26,667 nucleotides of DNA from SG-bin9 sp049323835 (GTDB taxonomy: Bacteria; Pseudomonadota; Alphaproteobacteria; Rhizobiales; Xanthobacteraceae), in contig JBMOOJ010000030.1 of the NCBI GenBank assembly GCA_049323835.1, positions 1 through 26,667 on the forward strand, read 5' to 3'. The first letter of the stretch is position 1. Every line of letters begins with the position of its first letter. The notes beneath the pieces are model-generated. The model saw only the letters and a program-made list of their open reading frames with translations, ran no database searches and was not told the DNA's origin. Of this stretch, positions 7,629 through 15,558 are shown piece after piece. The position numbers and the translations under genes are program-made.

Positions 7629-7707
7629 GTAACCAGCGTCCCCTCGGGTTTGCGGGGGATGCGAAGAACTCCATTCACGGCCCGACTGGAAGGCGCTAGC
7701 GCTGCGG

Positions 7708-8532
7708 TCAGAACTCTGCCCGCTCCAGCGCGGTCTTGTCGTGCAGCGAGAAGCGCGGACCATCGTACAGGAACGAGCACTGGTGGATGATGATGCGATC
7801 GCCGTCGACGGTGGCGTATGCGTAGTCCGGCGCTTCATGCGAGCCCGGAATGTGGCCCTCGGTCTCGAGATCGAAGGCGACCTGATGCGCCAGCGCGCGC
7901 TGGATGTGGAACGGAATGCCGCGCCACAGCCCGCCGATCGGCCGATGCAGATGCCCCATAAAGAGATAGTCGGGCTTTCGCGAGCGCGTGATCACATCCC
8001 ATTCGGCCTCCGGATTGGCGAGCCGGATCGTGTCCATATAGCGCAATCCGGTATCGAACGGCGGATGGTGCTGAAACAGCAGCAACGGCCGGTCTGCGGG
8101 TGCGCTGCGCAGCGATGTCTCCAGGAATGCGAGCCGCGCTTCGCATAGCAGTCCCGAGTGGTCCGGCGCGGCTTCGTTCAGCGTATCGAGCGTGAGCACG
8201 GTTGCGGCGTCGAACACCTGCATGGTTTGCACGAAACCGCTGGCATCGCGTGTCACGCCCGGAAAGTACCGGGCGAACGCATCGCGCTTGTCGTGATTGC
8301 CCATCAGCAGGATCGTTGGCGCGTTGAGTTTGCCCAGAACGGAAGCAAGGTTCTCGTAGGCTGCGTCCTCACCCCAGTGCGCGAGATCACCGGTGACGAT
8401 GACGAAGGCAAGGTCGCGGTGATCCCGGTTGATGCAAGCGATTGCCGCGGCGAGACGTTCGGCGGGATCGAGCCCGTAGATGCGGCGGCCGCGTGCGACG
8501 AAATGAGTGTCGGTCAGGATAGCAAAATTCAT
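7708..8532 (-). CDS. GpdQ/CpdA-like metallophosphoesterase (second of a tandem pair)
   Basis: A 274-residue class III cyclic-nucleotide/glycerophosphodiester phosphodiesterase-type enzyme. Binuclear metal ligands are visible: D8 and H10 (TDTH), D49 (GDLAHWG), N79-H80-D81 (GNHD), the HH of QHHPP at 155-156, and H194/H196 (GHLH). Enterobacter GpdQ is also 274 residues, with ligands at nearly the same positions, so this group is favoured over distant phosphatases. No signal peptide is present, so it should act in the cytoplasm. The start at 8532 overlaps the stop of the upstream paralogue (ATGA). It is the last gene of an operon headed by a UgpC-like ATPase, which suggests its substrate is the imported compound or a product of it. 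cAMP or another phosphodiester remains possible. Confidence 0.85.
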   Translation of the reverse strand: MNFAILTDTHFVARGRRIYGLDPAERLAAAIACINRDHRDLAFVIVTGDLAHWGEDAAYENLASVLGKLNAPTILLMGNHDKRDAFARYFPGVTRDASGFVQTMQVFDAATVLTLDTLNEAAPDHSGLLCEARLAFLETSLRSAPADRPLLLFQHHPPFDTGLRYMDTIRLANPEAEWDVITRSRKPDYLFMGHLHRPIGGLWRGIPFHIQRALAHQVAFDLETEGHIPGSHEAPDYAYATVDGDRIIIHQCSFLYDGPRFSLHDKTALERAEF

Positions 8533-9353
8533 CGCACCATCGTCTCCCGGTTCCAGGCAGTATAGTCGGGCGAGCCTTCGACGCGGATCGGACCCGTATA
8601 GCCGAACTCGACCATGTGCACGGTCGTATAGTCGTCGCCGAAGAAGGTGACGCCATAGGCTTCCGGCAGATCGGATGAACTCAGCAACGCGCGTTCGGAG
8701 AACAGCGGAAAACTGGCGTGATTGGTGCCGCGCAGCGACGACACCGGAACGCCGGCGACGGATCCCGCGAGCGGCAGGTGGCAGTGACCGAAGAAGATGT
8801 GACGGATGCGGTCGCGGTGCTTGCGTACGATGGCGCGGAACGCCACGTCGTCGAGCAAGCGGATCTGATCCATCGGACCGAGATGGGTCGGCATGGGGTT
8901 GTGATGCATGAAGAGGAGGAACGGTCCCTCCTGCTCGCCGAGCCGCGCATCGAGCCAGCGCTGGCGTGCGTCACAATAGCGGCCGGCATGGGTTTGCGGC
9001 TCGGCGGTATCGAGGAACAGGCAACGGCCCGCGGCGATGTCATGGCTGTGATGGGCAAAGCCGTCGGCCGCGCGCAACTCGGGAAATACGCCGAGGAAGT
9101 TGTCGCGGCTATCGTGATTGCCGATGCACAAATGCGTCGGGATCGGAAATGCGTTGAGGCGCTGCTTCAGCCATTCGTAATCGCTGCGGTCGCCCCAGTC
9201 AGAAAGATCGCCGGTGATCACCATCAGTTCGGCGTCGTGATGATCCTTGAGGATATGCGCCAGCGCCTTCTCGAAATTCGCGCGCGGATCGCGGCCGCCG
9301 ATGGTGTGGCCCGGCGTGGTCAGGTGGATATCGCTGATATGGATGAGTTTCAT
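8529..9353 (-). CDS. GpdQ/CpdA-like metallophosphoesterase (first of a tandem pair)
   Basis: A 274-residue paralogue of the next gene. Ligand motifs are D8/H10 (SDIH), D49 (GDLSDWGD), N79-H80-D81 (GNHDSRD), MHHNP around 150-151, and H190/H192 (GHCH). The start at 9353 gives MKLIHISDIHL, the usual opening of the family; a longer in-frame opening runs back through the binding-protein gene and is rejected. There is no signal peptide. The two enzymes have the same length and the same metal-site spacing but differ clearly in sequence and in residues beside the metal site (HHNP and GHCH here, HHPP and GHLH in the partner), so the duplication is old and the substrates may differ. A perfect 13-bp inverted repeat separates the gene from the binding-protein gene upstream. 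Confidence 0.87.
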   Translation of the reverse strand: MKLIHISDIHLTTPGHTIGGRDPRANFEKALAHILKDHHDAELMVITGDLSDWGDRSDYEWLKQRLNAFPIPTHLCIGNHDSRDNFLGVFPELRAADGFAHHSHDIAAGRCLFLDTAEPQTHAGRYCDARQRWLDARLGEQEGPFLLFMHHNPMPTHLGPMDQIRLLDDVAFRAIVRKHRDRIRHIFFGHCHLPLAGSVAGVPVSSLRGTNHASFPLFSERALLSSSDLPEAYGVTFFGDDYTTVHMVEFGYTGPIRVEGSPDYTAWNRETMVR

Positions 9354-9370
9354 GATGATCTCGCAAACGG

Positions 9371-9398
9371 GATGCGGAGCGCTGTAGCGCTCCGCATC
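9371..9398 (-). promoter_or_regulatory. perfect intra-operon inverted repeat between binding protein and phosphoesterases
   Basis: GATGCGGAGCGCT (9371-9383) and AGCGCTCCGCATC (9386-9398) are exact reverse complements separated by two bases, so the RNA would fold with a loop of at least four. The repeat begins 12 bp beyond the binding-protein stop on the - strand. No convincing T-tract follows. The role is probably mRNA 3'-end protection or partial termination, lowering phosphoesterase output relative to binding protein. Confidence 0.75.
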
Positions 9399-9409
9399 AA
9401 GGCTCACGG

Positions 9410-10690
9410 TTATCGTGCGGTGGCGACGCTCTTCGGCAGCAGCTTCTGCACGTCTGCGGTCATGTCGGCGAGCACGGTCTCCGGTTCCTTGGTCCGCGCG
9501 CCGGTGACGATCGAGTTGAGGTGATCCTTGATCACGTCGGTGATCTTGAGGCCGTTGTCGCCCGGGAACGCATACCACTTGGTCAGCAGCGCGAGCTGGC
9601 TGACGGCGGTGTAGTTGTTCGGGTTCTTGACGTAGAAGTCCTTCAGGTAGACGTCGTTGGCGAGCTTGTTCGGCGGCATGTAACCGGTGGTTTCCGCCAT
9701 GATCGCCGCGCCCTTCGGGCCGGTCCAGAACTTCACCACTTCCCATGAAGCGTCACGCTTGGCCTTGTCCTTGGCGGTGATCAGCACGACATTGCCGCCC
9801 GCCGGCAGACGGCCGGTTGTCGCGACGACATCCGGGAAGGTGTGGGTCTTGAGCTCGAACTTGCCGCCGATCATCTGCGTGGTTTTGTTCAGATCGGAGG
9901 TCGAGGTGATATGGATGCCGGTCTTGCCCGCGGCGAACGTCGCGCGCATCGCCGGCTGATCGAGGTTCGGCATGCCGGCTTCGCTGACAAGGCGGGCGAG
10001 GGTGGTGATGGCAAACTTGCCTTCGGGGCCGTTGAAGGCGACCTTGGTTTCGTCCGCGTTGAGCATGGTGCCGCCGCGCGAGAACACCGGGGCCTGCCAC
10101 AGCCAGTTGCCGGTGATGTCCCAGGCGTAGGTGATGCCGTTGATATCCGGACCCAGCGCCTTGATCTTCTTGGCGAGGCCGATCAGGCCATCCCAGGTGG
10201 TTGGCAGGTTCGCCGGATCGCCGCCGGCCTTCTTCACGAGATCGAGGTTGACGTAGACGATCGGCAGTGAAATCGCGAACGGCAGCGCGTAGACTTTGCC
10301 GCTAGCGGTGCCGATGTCGTACATCGCCTGATGAAAGCCCTGCTTGTCGAAGTCCTTCTCGGCGGCGATGTAGCCGTCGAGCTCCGCCGGGATGTTCTTG
10401 TCGACCATCACGCGGATGCGATTGAGGCCCTGGAAGGTCACGTCCGGCAGCTGGCTGGTGACGGCTTCGCGCAACACCTTCTGGGTGCCTTCCTCGTAAG
10501 ACTCATACGGCGCACGCAGCGTGACCTTGATGTCGGGGCGCACCTTGGCGAACTCGTCGATGATTTTCTTGTGCGTCTCGGCGAACAACTCCGGATAGGG
10601 ATACTGCACGACGACCTCGGTCTGGGTCTGTGCTTGCGCCAGTCCCGCGACAAGCGAGATGGCGGTGGCTGCGATCAACGTCCTGAACAT
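9410..10690 (-). CDS. ABC transporter substrate-binding protein, UgpB-like (family 1)
   Basis: A 426-residue periplasmic binding protein of the carbohydrate/glycerol-phosphate class. The start at 10690 is followed by a Sec signal peptide (MFRTLIAATAISLVAGLAQA) and preceded by an AGGGAGA ribosome site. The mature protein begins EVVVQYPYPELFAETHKKII and contains LPFAISLPIVYVNLDLVKKAG and PAGGNVVLITAKDKAKRDASWEVVKFW, both typical of family 1 binding proteins. The closing stretch includes KWYAFPGDNGLKI. Resemblance to UgpB, together with the two phosphodiesterase genes downstream, points to a glycerol-3-phosphate-like or glycerophosphodiester ligand; a sugar cannot be excluded. Binding-site residues were not aligned. 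Confidence 0.88.
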   Translation of the reverse strand: MFRTLIAATAISLVAGLAQAQTQTEVVVQYPYPELFAETHKKIIDEFAKVRPDIKVTLRAPYESYEEGTQKVLREAVTSQLPDVTFQGLNRIRVMVDKNIPAELDGYIAAEKDFDKQGFHQAMYDIGTASGKVYALPFAISLPIVYVNLDLVKKAGGDPANLPTTWDGLIGLAKKIKALGPDINGITYAWDITGNWLWQAPVFSRGGTMLNADETKVAFNGPEGKFAITTLARLVSEAGMPNLDQPAMRATFAAGKTGIHITSTSDLNKTTQMIGGKFELKTHTFPDVVATTGRLPAGGNVVLITAKDKAKRDASWEVVKFWTGPKGAAIMAETTGYMPPNKLANDVYLKDFYVKNPNNYTAVSQLALLTKWYAFPGDNGLKITDVIKDHLNSIVTGARTKEPETVLADMTADVQKLLPKSVATAR

Positions 10691-10719
10691 TTTTGGTCTC
10701 CCTGGTGTGAGGAACGCGG

Positions 10720-11556
10720 TTACTTGATCCCGGTCAGCGTGATGCCTTCGATGAAGCGGCGCTGGGCGAGCAGAAAAGCGATGACGAGCGGAGCGATGAT
10801 GACGATGGCGGCCGCCATCAGCGGCCCGTAGTTGGTGCCTGCCTCGGCGTTGCGGAAATGCGCGACCGCGAGCGGCGGCGTGCGCAGATGCTCGCTGTTC
10901 AGCACGATCAGCGGCCAGAAGTAGTCGTTCCAGTGCGCGACCACCGAGAAGATGCCGAACGCCGTCACCGCCGGGATCGCGGTCGGCAGCATCACGCGCC
11001 AGACGATGCCGAACTCGGAGATGCCGTCCATGCGTGCAGCGTCGATCAGGTCGTCCGACACGGTCTTGAAGAACTGCCGCATCAAGAAGATGCCGAACAC
11101 CGAGATCGTGAACGGCACGACGAGCGCGGCATAGGAGTCGAGCGATCCAGCCTTGTGCAGCAGCAGGAACACCGGGATTGCGGTTGCCTGCGGCGGAATC
11201 AGGATGCCGAACAGCACCAGCGCGAACAGCGTGTCGCGGCCGAGAAAGCGCAGCTTGGCCAGCGCATAGGCTGCGGGGAGTGCGACCAGCACCTGCAGGG
11301 CGAAGATCGAGACGGTGACGATGACGCCGTTGAGCAGGAAGCGCCAGAGCTCCGCCTTCGCGAACGCGACCTTGAGATTCTCCCACAGCATGAATTGATG
11401 GGGGATCAGGTGAATCTCGCTGGTGTAGATCTCCGTCGCGGGCTTTGACGCAGTGGAGATGAGCCAGATGAACGGCGTTAGCATCGCGATCGCGCCCGCG
11501 ATCAGGAGCACGTGCCGCAGGATCGGCCAGATCCGGGATGGTGCGGCCGCGCTCAT
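10720..11556 (-). CDS. ABC transporter permease, UgpE/MalG-like
   Basis: A 278-residue inner-membrane protein with six predicted membrane segments, the first at IWPILRHVLLIAGAIAMLTPFIWLIS. The EAA loop reads DAARMDGISEFGIVWRVMLP, which contacts the ATPase. The N-terminal periplasmic loop and the ending EGITLTGIK are standard for the MalG/UgpE type. The start at 11556 overlaps the UgpA-like stop (ATGA). It pairs with that protein to form the importer channel. The 29-bp gap to the binding-protein gene holds only the latter's ribosome site. Confidence 0.92.
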   Translation of the reverse strand: MSAAAPSRIWPILRHVLLIAGAIAMLTPFIWLISTASKPATEIYTSEIHLIPHQFMLWENLKVAFAKAELWRFLLNGVIVTVSIFALQVLVALPAAYALAKLRFLGRDTLFALVLFGILIPPQATAIPVFLLLHKAGSLDSYAALVVPFTISVFGIFLMRQFFKTVSDDLIDAARMDGISEFGIVWRVMLPTAIPAVTAFGIFSVVAHWNDYFWPLIVLNSEHLRTPPLAVAHFRNAEAGTNYGPLMAAAIVIIAPLVIAFLLAQRRFIEGITLTGIK

Positions 11557-12488
11557 GCGTAGTGCACCCGGTCGGTAAGACGCGACTTGATCAGCGTCAA
11601 CAGCAGCACGAAGACGAGGAAAACGACAGTGAGCGCGGCGCCGTAGCCGGAGCGGAAGAACTCGAATCCTTCCATGTACATCGAGTGGATCAGCACCTCG
11701 GACGATTTCGAGGGGCCGCCCTTGGTCAGAACATGGACGGTGTCGAAGACCTGAAAGGAGCGGATGCCGCTGATGACGACGACGAAAACGGTGACCGGCC
11801 CGAGCATCGGCCAGGTCACGAGGCGGAAGCGCGCCCAAGCGCCGCCGGCGCCGTCCATCTCGGCGGCGTCATAGAGATGCTTCGGGATCGACACGAGGCC
11901 GGCAAGAAAAAGCACCATGTTGAAACCGGCGGCCTGCCAGATGCCGATGGCGCACAAGGAATAGAGCGCGGTGCCGCGGTCCTGAAGCCAGCTATGGCCT
12001 GAGAAGCCGGCCATCTTCAGGAGGCCGTTGATGAGGCCGAACTGCGGATGCAGCATGAATTCCCATACGATCGCCATCGCGATCAGCGTCGCCATCACCG
12101 GCAGGAAGTAGATGGTGCGGTAGAGGCTGCGCAGCCCGGTGCCGCTCTGGATCAGGAGCGCGATGCCGAGCCCAAGCCCGACAGCGCCGGGTACGACGAT
12201 CGCAACGTAGGTGAGGGTGTTGCGCAGCGACGTCCAGAATACCTTGTCGGCGAACATCTCCTGATAATTCGTGAGACCGATCCAGGAGAACGATGGCGCG
12301 CCGAGCTGGTAGTCAGTGAAGGAGAGCGCGATGATGCCAGCGAGCGGGCCGAGCAGCATCAGCAGCATCAGGACGAAGGCTGGCGCGGAGAGAAGGTAGG
12401 CAATGCGCGCGCGCGCTTGCGTCACGGGCTTCTCGGCAGGTGCGGCCTGCGTTTCCTGCTGGTCGAGGGTGGCGACGGCTTCAGACAA
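11553..12488 (-). CDS. ABC transporter permease, UgpA/MalF-like
   Basis: An inner-membrane permease with six predicted membrane segments, beginning at IAYLLSAPAFVLMLLMLLG. The EAA loop reads YDAAEMDGAGGAWARFRLVTWP. I chose the TTG at 12488, giving 311 residues, because GGGAGA precedes it and it overlaps the ATPase stop by only a few bases. An ATG at 12548 is in frame and would add 20 residues (MANASKQIL...), but it lacks a ribosome site and overlaps the ATPase gene by 68 bp. Either start leaves the membrane domain intact. Its stop overlaps the UgpE-like start (ATGA). Confidence 0.9.
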   Translation of the reverse strand: MSEAVATLDQQETQAAPAEKPVTQARARIAYLLSAPAFVLMLLMLLGPLAGIIALSFTDYQLGAPSFSWIGLTNYQEMFADKVFWTSLRNTLTYVAIVVPGAVGLGLGIALLIQSGTGLRSLYRTIYFLPVMATLIAMAIVWEFMLHPQFGLINGLLKMAGFSGHSWLQDRGTALYSLCAIGIWQAAGFNMVLFLAGLVSIPKHLYDAAEMDGAGGAWARFRLVTWPMLGPVTVFVVVISGIRSFQVFDTVHVLTKGGPSKSSEVLIHSMYMEGFEFFRSGYGAALTVVFLVFVLLLTLIKSRLTDRVHYA

Positions 12489-13641
12489 CGGCCATCTCCC
12501 GCGGCCGCTCCAGCCGCTTTGCAGGATTTGTTTCGAGGCGTTTGCCATTTATGCCAAAAGCCCGTATCGCGTCGGGCGCAAAGCCGTAGTCCATCTGATT
12601 GCCGATGTCGGGCAAATGACGCGGATCGTTGATACGCGCGATCACCGGCGTTTCCAGTCCATCGGTGCCGAGATGGACGAACGCATCCGCGCCCATGTTC
12701 TCGACATGCACGACCTTGCCGGAGAAGCCATCGGCCGCGTTTCCAAGTTCGATGCGCTCGGGACGGACGCATACGGTGCAATTGCCGGCGGCTGTGGTTG
12801 CCGTCGCGCCGGCAAACCGGCCGAGCACCTCGATCCGGCCGTCCGGCCGGATGCGGGCGGGCAGGGCGTTGATTTTCGGGCTGCCGACGAACTCCGCCAC
12901 GCGGATGTCGCGCGGATTGTCGTAGACGTCGGACGGGGCGCCGACCTGCACCAGGTCGCCACCGATCATCACGGCGATGCGATCGGACATGGTCATCGCT
13001 TCGGCCTGATCGTGGGTGACGTAGACGAATGTCGTGCCGAGGCGGCGGTGCAATTGTGCGAGCTCGGCGCGCATGTGCACGCGCAGCTTGGCGTCGAGGT
13101 TCGACAACGGTTCGTCGAACAGGAATGCGACCGGCTGCCGGACGATGGCGCGGCCGACCGCGACGCGCTGGCGCTGACCGCCGGAGAGCTGGCCCGGTTT
13201 GCGCGACAGCAGCTGCGAGATTTCAAGCTGCGCCGCGACTTTCTCGACATCGTCGCGAATGCCGCGCTCGATGCGGTAGCGGCGCGGCAGCAGGCGACCG
13301 GCGAGCGGCATGCGTTCCAGCGCCGAGAGGCGCTTCATCCGCAGCGGCACGGCGATGTTGTCGAACACGCTGAGGTGCGGATAGAGCGCGTAGGACTGGA
13401 ACACCATCGAGAGATTGCGAGCGCTTGGCCTGACGCCATCGACGCTGTCGCCGCCGATCAGGACTTCGCCCGAGGTCTGGGGTTCCAGCCCGGCAATGAT
13501 CCGCAGCAGGGTGGATTTGCCGCAACCCGACGGGCCGACCAGCGAAATGAACTCGCCGTCGGAGATCGTCAGATCGACGCCCTTCAGAACCTCGGTCGTG
13601 TCGAAGGATTTGCGAATTGCCTTGAGTTCGATTTTCGCCAT
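12481..13641 (-). CDS. ABC transporter ATP-binding protein, UgpC/MalK-like
   Basis: A 386-residue ATPase that powers the importer. Walker A is GPSGCGKST (36-44), the Q-loop is MVFQSYALYP (79-88), the signature is LSGGQRQRV (152-160), Walker B is VAFLFDEP (171-178), and the H-loop histidine is H210 in VTHDQAE. After about residue 240 the sequence is a TOBE/OB regulatory domain (FVGSPKINALPARI onward), as in MalK and UgpC. A basic insert between Q-loop and signature (LAGRLLPRRYRIERGIRDD) lengthens the helical domain slightly. It is the first gene of the operon, unlike E. coli ugp where the binding protein leads. The upstream 154 bp are shared with a divergent LysR gene. No clear Pho box was found there. 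Confidence 0.94.
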   Translation of the reverse strand: MAKIELKAIRKSFDTTEVLKGVDLTISDGEFISLVGPSGCGKSTLLRIIAGLEPQTSGEVLIGGDSVDGVRPSARNLSMVFQSYALYPHLSVFDNIAVPLRMKRLSALERMPLAGRLLPRRYRIERGIRDDVEKVAAQLEISQLLSRKPGQLSGGQRQRVAVGRAIVRQPVAFLFDEPLSNLDAKLRVHMRAELAQLHRRLGTTFVYVTHDQAEAMTMSDRIAVMIGGDLVQVGAPSDVYDNPRDIRVAEFVGSPKINALPARIRPDGRIEVLGRFAGATATTAAGNCTVCVRPERIELGNAADGFSGKVVHVENMGADAFVHLGTDGLETPVIARINDPRHLPDIGNQMDYGFAPDAIRAFGINGKRLETNPAKRLERPREMAVV

Positions 13642-13795
13642 GTCCCCCAGCCTGTCTTCGCGTGTGCGATCATGGTTAGGGACGGGGTTTGACGGTCACA
13701 TAACGGCAAAAAGCTCCGCTTATGATGAATCAAAGTTTTCCTGTGGGTGCGTGGCGAAAGTTCCCGGACGTGACCTTCAACCTGAAGTTGGTGAT
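13642..13795. promoter_or_regulatory. divergent promoter region between importer operon and LysR regulator
   Basis: This 154-bp region must hold both promoters and probably the LysR operators, because LysR proteins usually bind such shared regions. A TTGACG at 13689-13694 and a TATGAT at 13721-13726 lie on the + strand but 26 bases apart, so no promoter is called. The AT-rich stretch 13697-13740 is the likeliest binding area. No strong inverted repeat stands out. Confidence 0.4.
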
Positions 13796-14674
13796 GTGGC
13801 TCTGACCTCGTCGCGCCTGCGCGCGGTCAACGCGGTGTTCGAGGCCGGCACATTTGCGGCGGCGGCGCGGCGGCTCGGCGTGTCGCAGCCGGCGGTGGCC
13901 CAACTTGTGCGCGAAGTCGAAACGGAGTTTGACGTCAGCCTGTTCGACCGGCACGGCCAGGGCCTGGTGGCGACGCCGTTGTGCCGGCAGCTTTATGCCG
14001 CGACCAACCGCATCCAGGCGATCGAGGGCGAAGCGCTTGCGATTCTTCAGCAGCGAGAGGAGCTTGGCGGCGGCGAGCTGCGCATCGGCCTCGGCAATTC
14101 GATGCCGGGCATGACGCTCGTTGCAGGCTTCAAGGTGCTCTATCCCAGGGTTCAGGTCAGCATCGAGATCGGAAGCTGGTCGGCAATCGTCAGCGCGGTG
14201 GTCGACCAGCGAGTCGATGTTGCCGTGCTGCCGGATGTGCCGGACGATCGCCGCTTCCGCCGCGAAATCTGTCTCAACCAGCGCGTGGTGGCGATCTGCC
14301 ATCCGGAGCATCCGCTCAATCGGCAGACGCATGTTCCGGTCGCGGACCTTGCGAGATATCCACTGATCTTTCGCACGCGCGACTCCTCGACGCAGCGGGC
14401 TGTCGATCGCGCGTTCCGCTCCGCCGGACTTGCGCCCGAACCCGCCATCATCGTCAACACACGCGAAGGGATGCTGGAAGCCGTCGCCAATCAGCTCGGC
14501 ATCGGATTCATGTGGGAGCAGGGTTCAAGCCGCGCCGACGGCATCGCCAAGGTGGCGGTGTCGGAATTGAACGTCGAGACGCCTGAGTATGTGTTTTCGC
14601 TCGCCAACAGGAAGACGCGCCTCGTGGAACTGTTCTTTCATGCCCGGCGCGCAGGATCGATCACCCGGCCCTGA
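13796..14674 (+). CDS. LysR-family transcriptional regulator
   Basis: A 292-residue regulator. The N-terminal winged helix-turn-helix reads LRAVNAVFEAGTFAAAARRLGVSQPAVAQLVREVE (about residues 8-42), followed by LFDRHGQGLVATPLC. The substrate-binding effector domain begins near residue 88 (GGELRIGLGNSMPG). The GTG at 13796 gives MALTSSRLRAV, the normal distance to the HTH; a GTG at 13751 would add 15 residues, and longer in-frame openings run into the ATPase gene. The gene is divergent from the UgpC-led operon, so it probably controls that importer in response to its ligand or a breakdown product. It is convergent with the GntR gene and so unlikely to act there. Confidence 0.88.
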   Translation: MALTSSRLRAVNAVFEAGTFAAAARRLGVSQPAVAQLVREVETEFDVSLFDRHGQGLVATPLCRQLYAATNRIQAIEGEALAILQQREELGGGELRIGLGNSMPGMTLVAGFKVLYPRVQVSIEIGSWSAIVSAVVDQRVDVAVLPDVPDDRRFRREICLNQRVVAICHPEHPLNRQTHVPVADLARYPLIFRTRDSSTQRAVDRAFRSAGLAPEPAIIVNTREGMLEAVANQLGIGFMWEQGSSRADGIAKVAVSELNVETPEYVFSLANRKTRLVELFFHARRAGSITRP

Positions 14675-14743
14675 ATGACGCGCTTGCAAGACTGCCCGCT
14701 CGATCCTGTTGCGGACGAGAGGTGAACTGGGTGCGACGTTCGC

Positions 14744-15463
14744 CTATCGCTTGCCGGTTTTTGCGGTCCGCTTCGTCTTGCGGACAGTCAGCTTCGGCGT
14801 AGCGCGATCGACAGCGCCAGCAGCGATCTTCTCAAACGCATCCTCGACCAGATTGACATGATTGAGCATGGCGCTGTGGGCCGTCAGTGCATCACCGCGC
14901 AGGATCGCGTCGACCACCAGCCCATGCTCGGCGTGGGAGCTGCGCAAACGTCCAGGCGTCTGAAACTGCGCGCGCCGGAAAGGCGCGAGGCGTGTGCGCA
15001 GGCCGGTGGCGATGTCGGCAAGGGTGGGATTGTGCGCGCCGTGATAGATCATCACATGGAAGCGCACGTTGGCTTCGGAATAGCCGTTCTCGTTCTTTCT
15101 GGTGACGAGATCGTCCATCTGGCGGTGCAGATCGACGAGGCGGCGGCGCTCGATCGGTGTCATGCTCATCGCAGCAAGACGTGCGCAGGTCGCTTCCATC
15201 TCGCCCATCGCGACGAACAGTTCCTCCAACTGCTCCGAGCTGACCTTGGCCACGGCGGCGCCGCGCCGTGCGCGCGCCTCGATAAGGCCGGTGACGGCGA
15301 GGTGGCGCAGGGCTTCGCGCACAGGCGTGCGCGATACGCCATATCGTTCGGCGAGCCCGTGCTCGTTCAGCCGCATGCCCAACGGCAGTTCGCCGGTCAT
15401 GATCGCCGATGCGATCTGGTCGGCCAGCCATTCCGCCCGCGTCTGTGAGGTCGATTCAGTCAT
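14744..15463 (-). CDS. GntR-family transcriptional regulator, FadR/FCD subfamily
   Basis: A 239-residue regulator. The N-terminal winged HTH contains LAERYGVSRTPVREALRHLAVTGLI (37-61), the signature of the family. The C-terminal helical FCD ligand domain has candidate metal ligands N132-x3-H136 (ANVRFH), a histidine pair in SSHAEHG (177 and 180), and H202 in MLNHVN. FCD regulators usually sense small carboxylates and mostly repress. The last 20 residues are basic (TVRKTKRTAKTGKR), an extension beyond the usual domain end. GGGAAAG precedes the ATG at 15463. The gene diverges from the peptide-type ABC operon, and an inverted repeat between them fits an operator for this protein. Confidence 0.93.
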   Translation of the reverse strand: MTESTSQTRAEWLADQIASAIMTGELPLGMRLNEHGLAERYGVSRTPVREALRHLAVTGLIEARARRGAAVAKVSSEQLEELFVAMGEMEATCARLAAMSMTPIERRRLVDLHRQMDDLVTRKNENGYSEANVRFHVMIYHGAHNPTLADIATGLRTRLAPFRRAQFQTPGRLRSSHAEHGLVVDAILRGDALTAHSAMLNHVNLVEDAFEKIAAGAVDRATPKLTVRKTKRTAKTGKR

Positions 15464-15558
15464 GGCTTTCCCGCTTCTGGTTGTAGCGGATTACTGCAAA
15501 CGCGCTGCTCAAAACGCAGGCGAAACGTGGAGGAAATTTGAGCATGCAGAACCAATCT

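Noticed and set aside
7693..7702. Palindrome GCGCTAGCGC next to the last phosphoesterase stop, as terminator
   Set aside because: Too short to form a stable hairpin and no T-tract follows on the - strand.
10691..11386. 658-residue reading of the - strand joining the UgpE region to the binding protein
   Set aside because: The extra 232 residues are a shadow of the permease gene in another frame, and the signal peptide starts at 10690.
12403..13692. Long open frame on the + strand opposite the UgpC-like ATPase
   Set aside because: Its translation resembles no family and mirrors GC-rich codon use; the - strand carries all ABC motifs.
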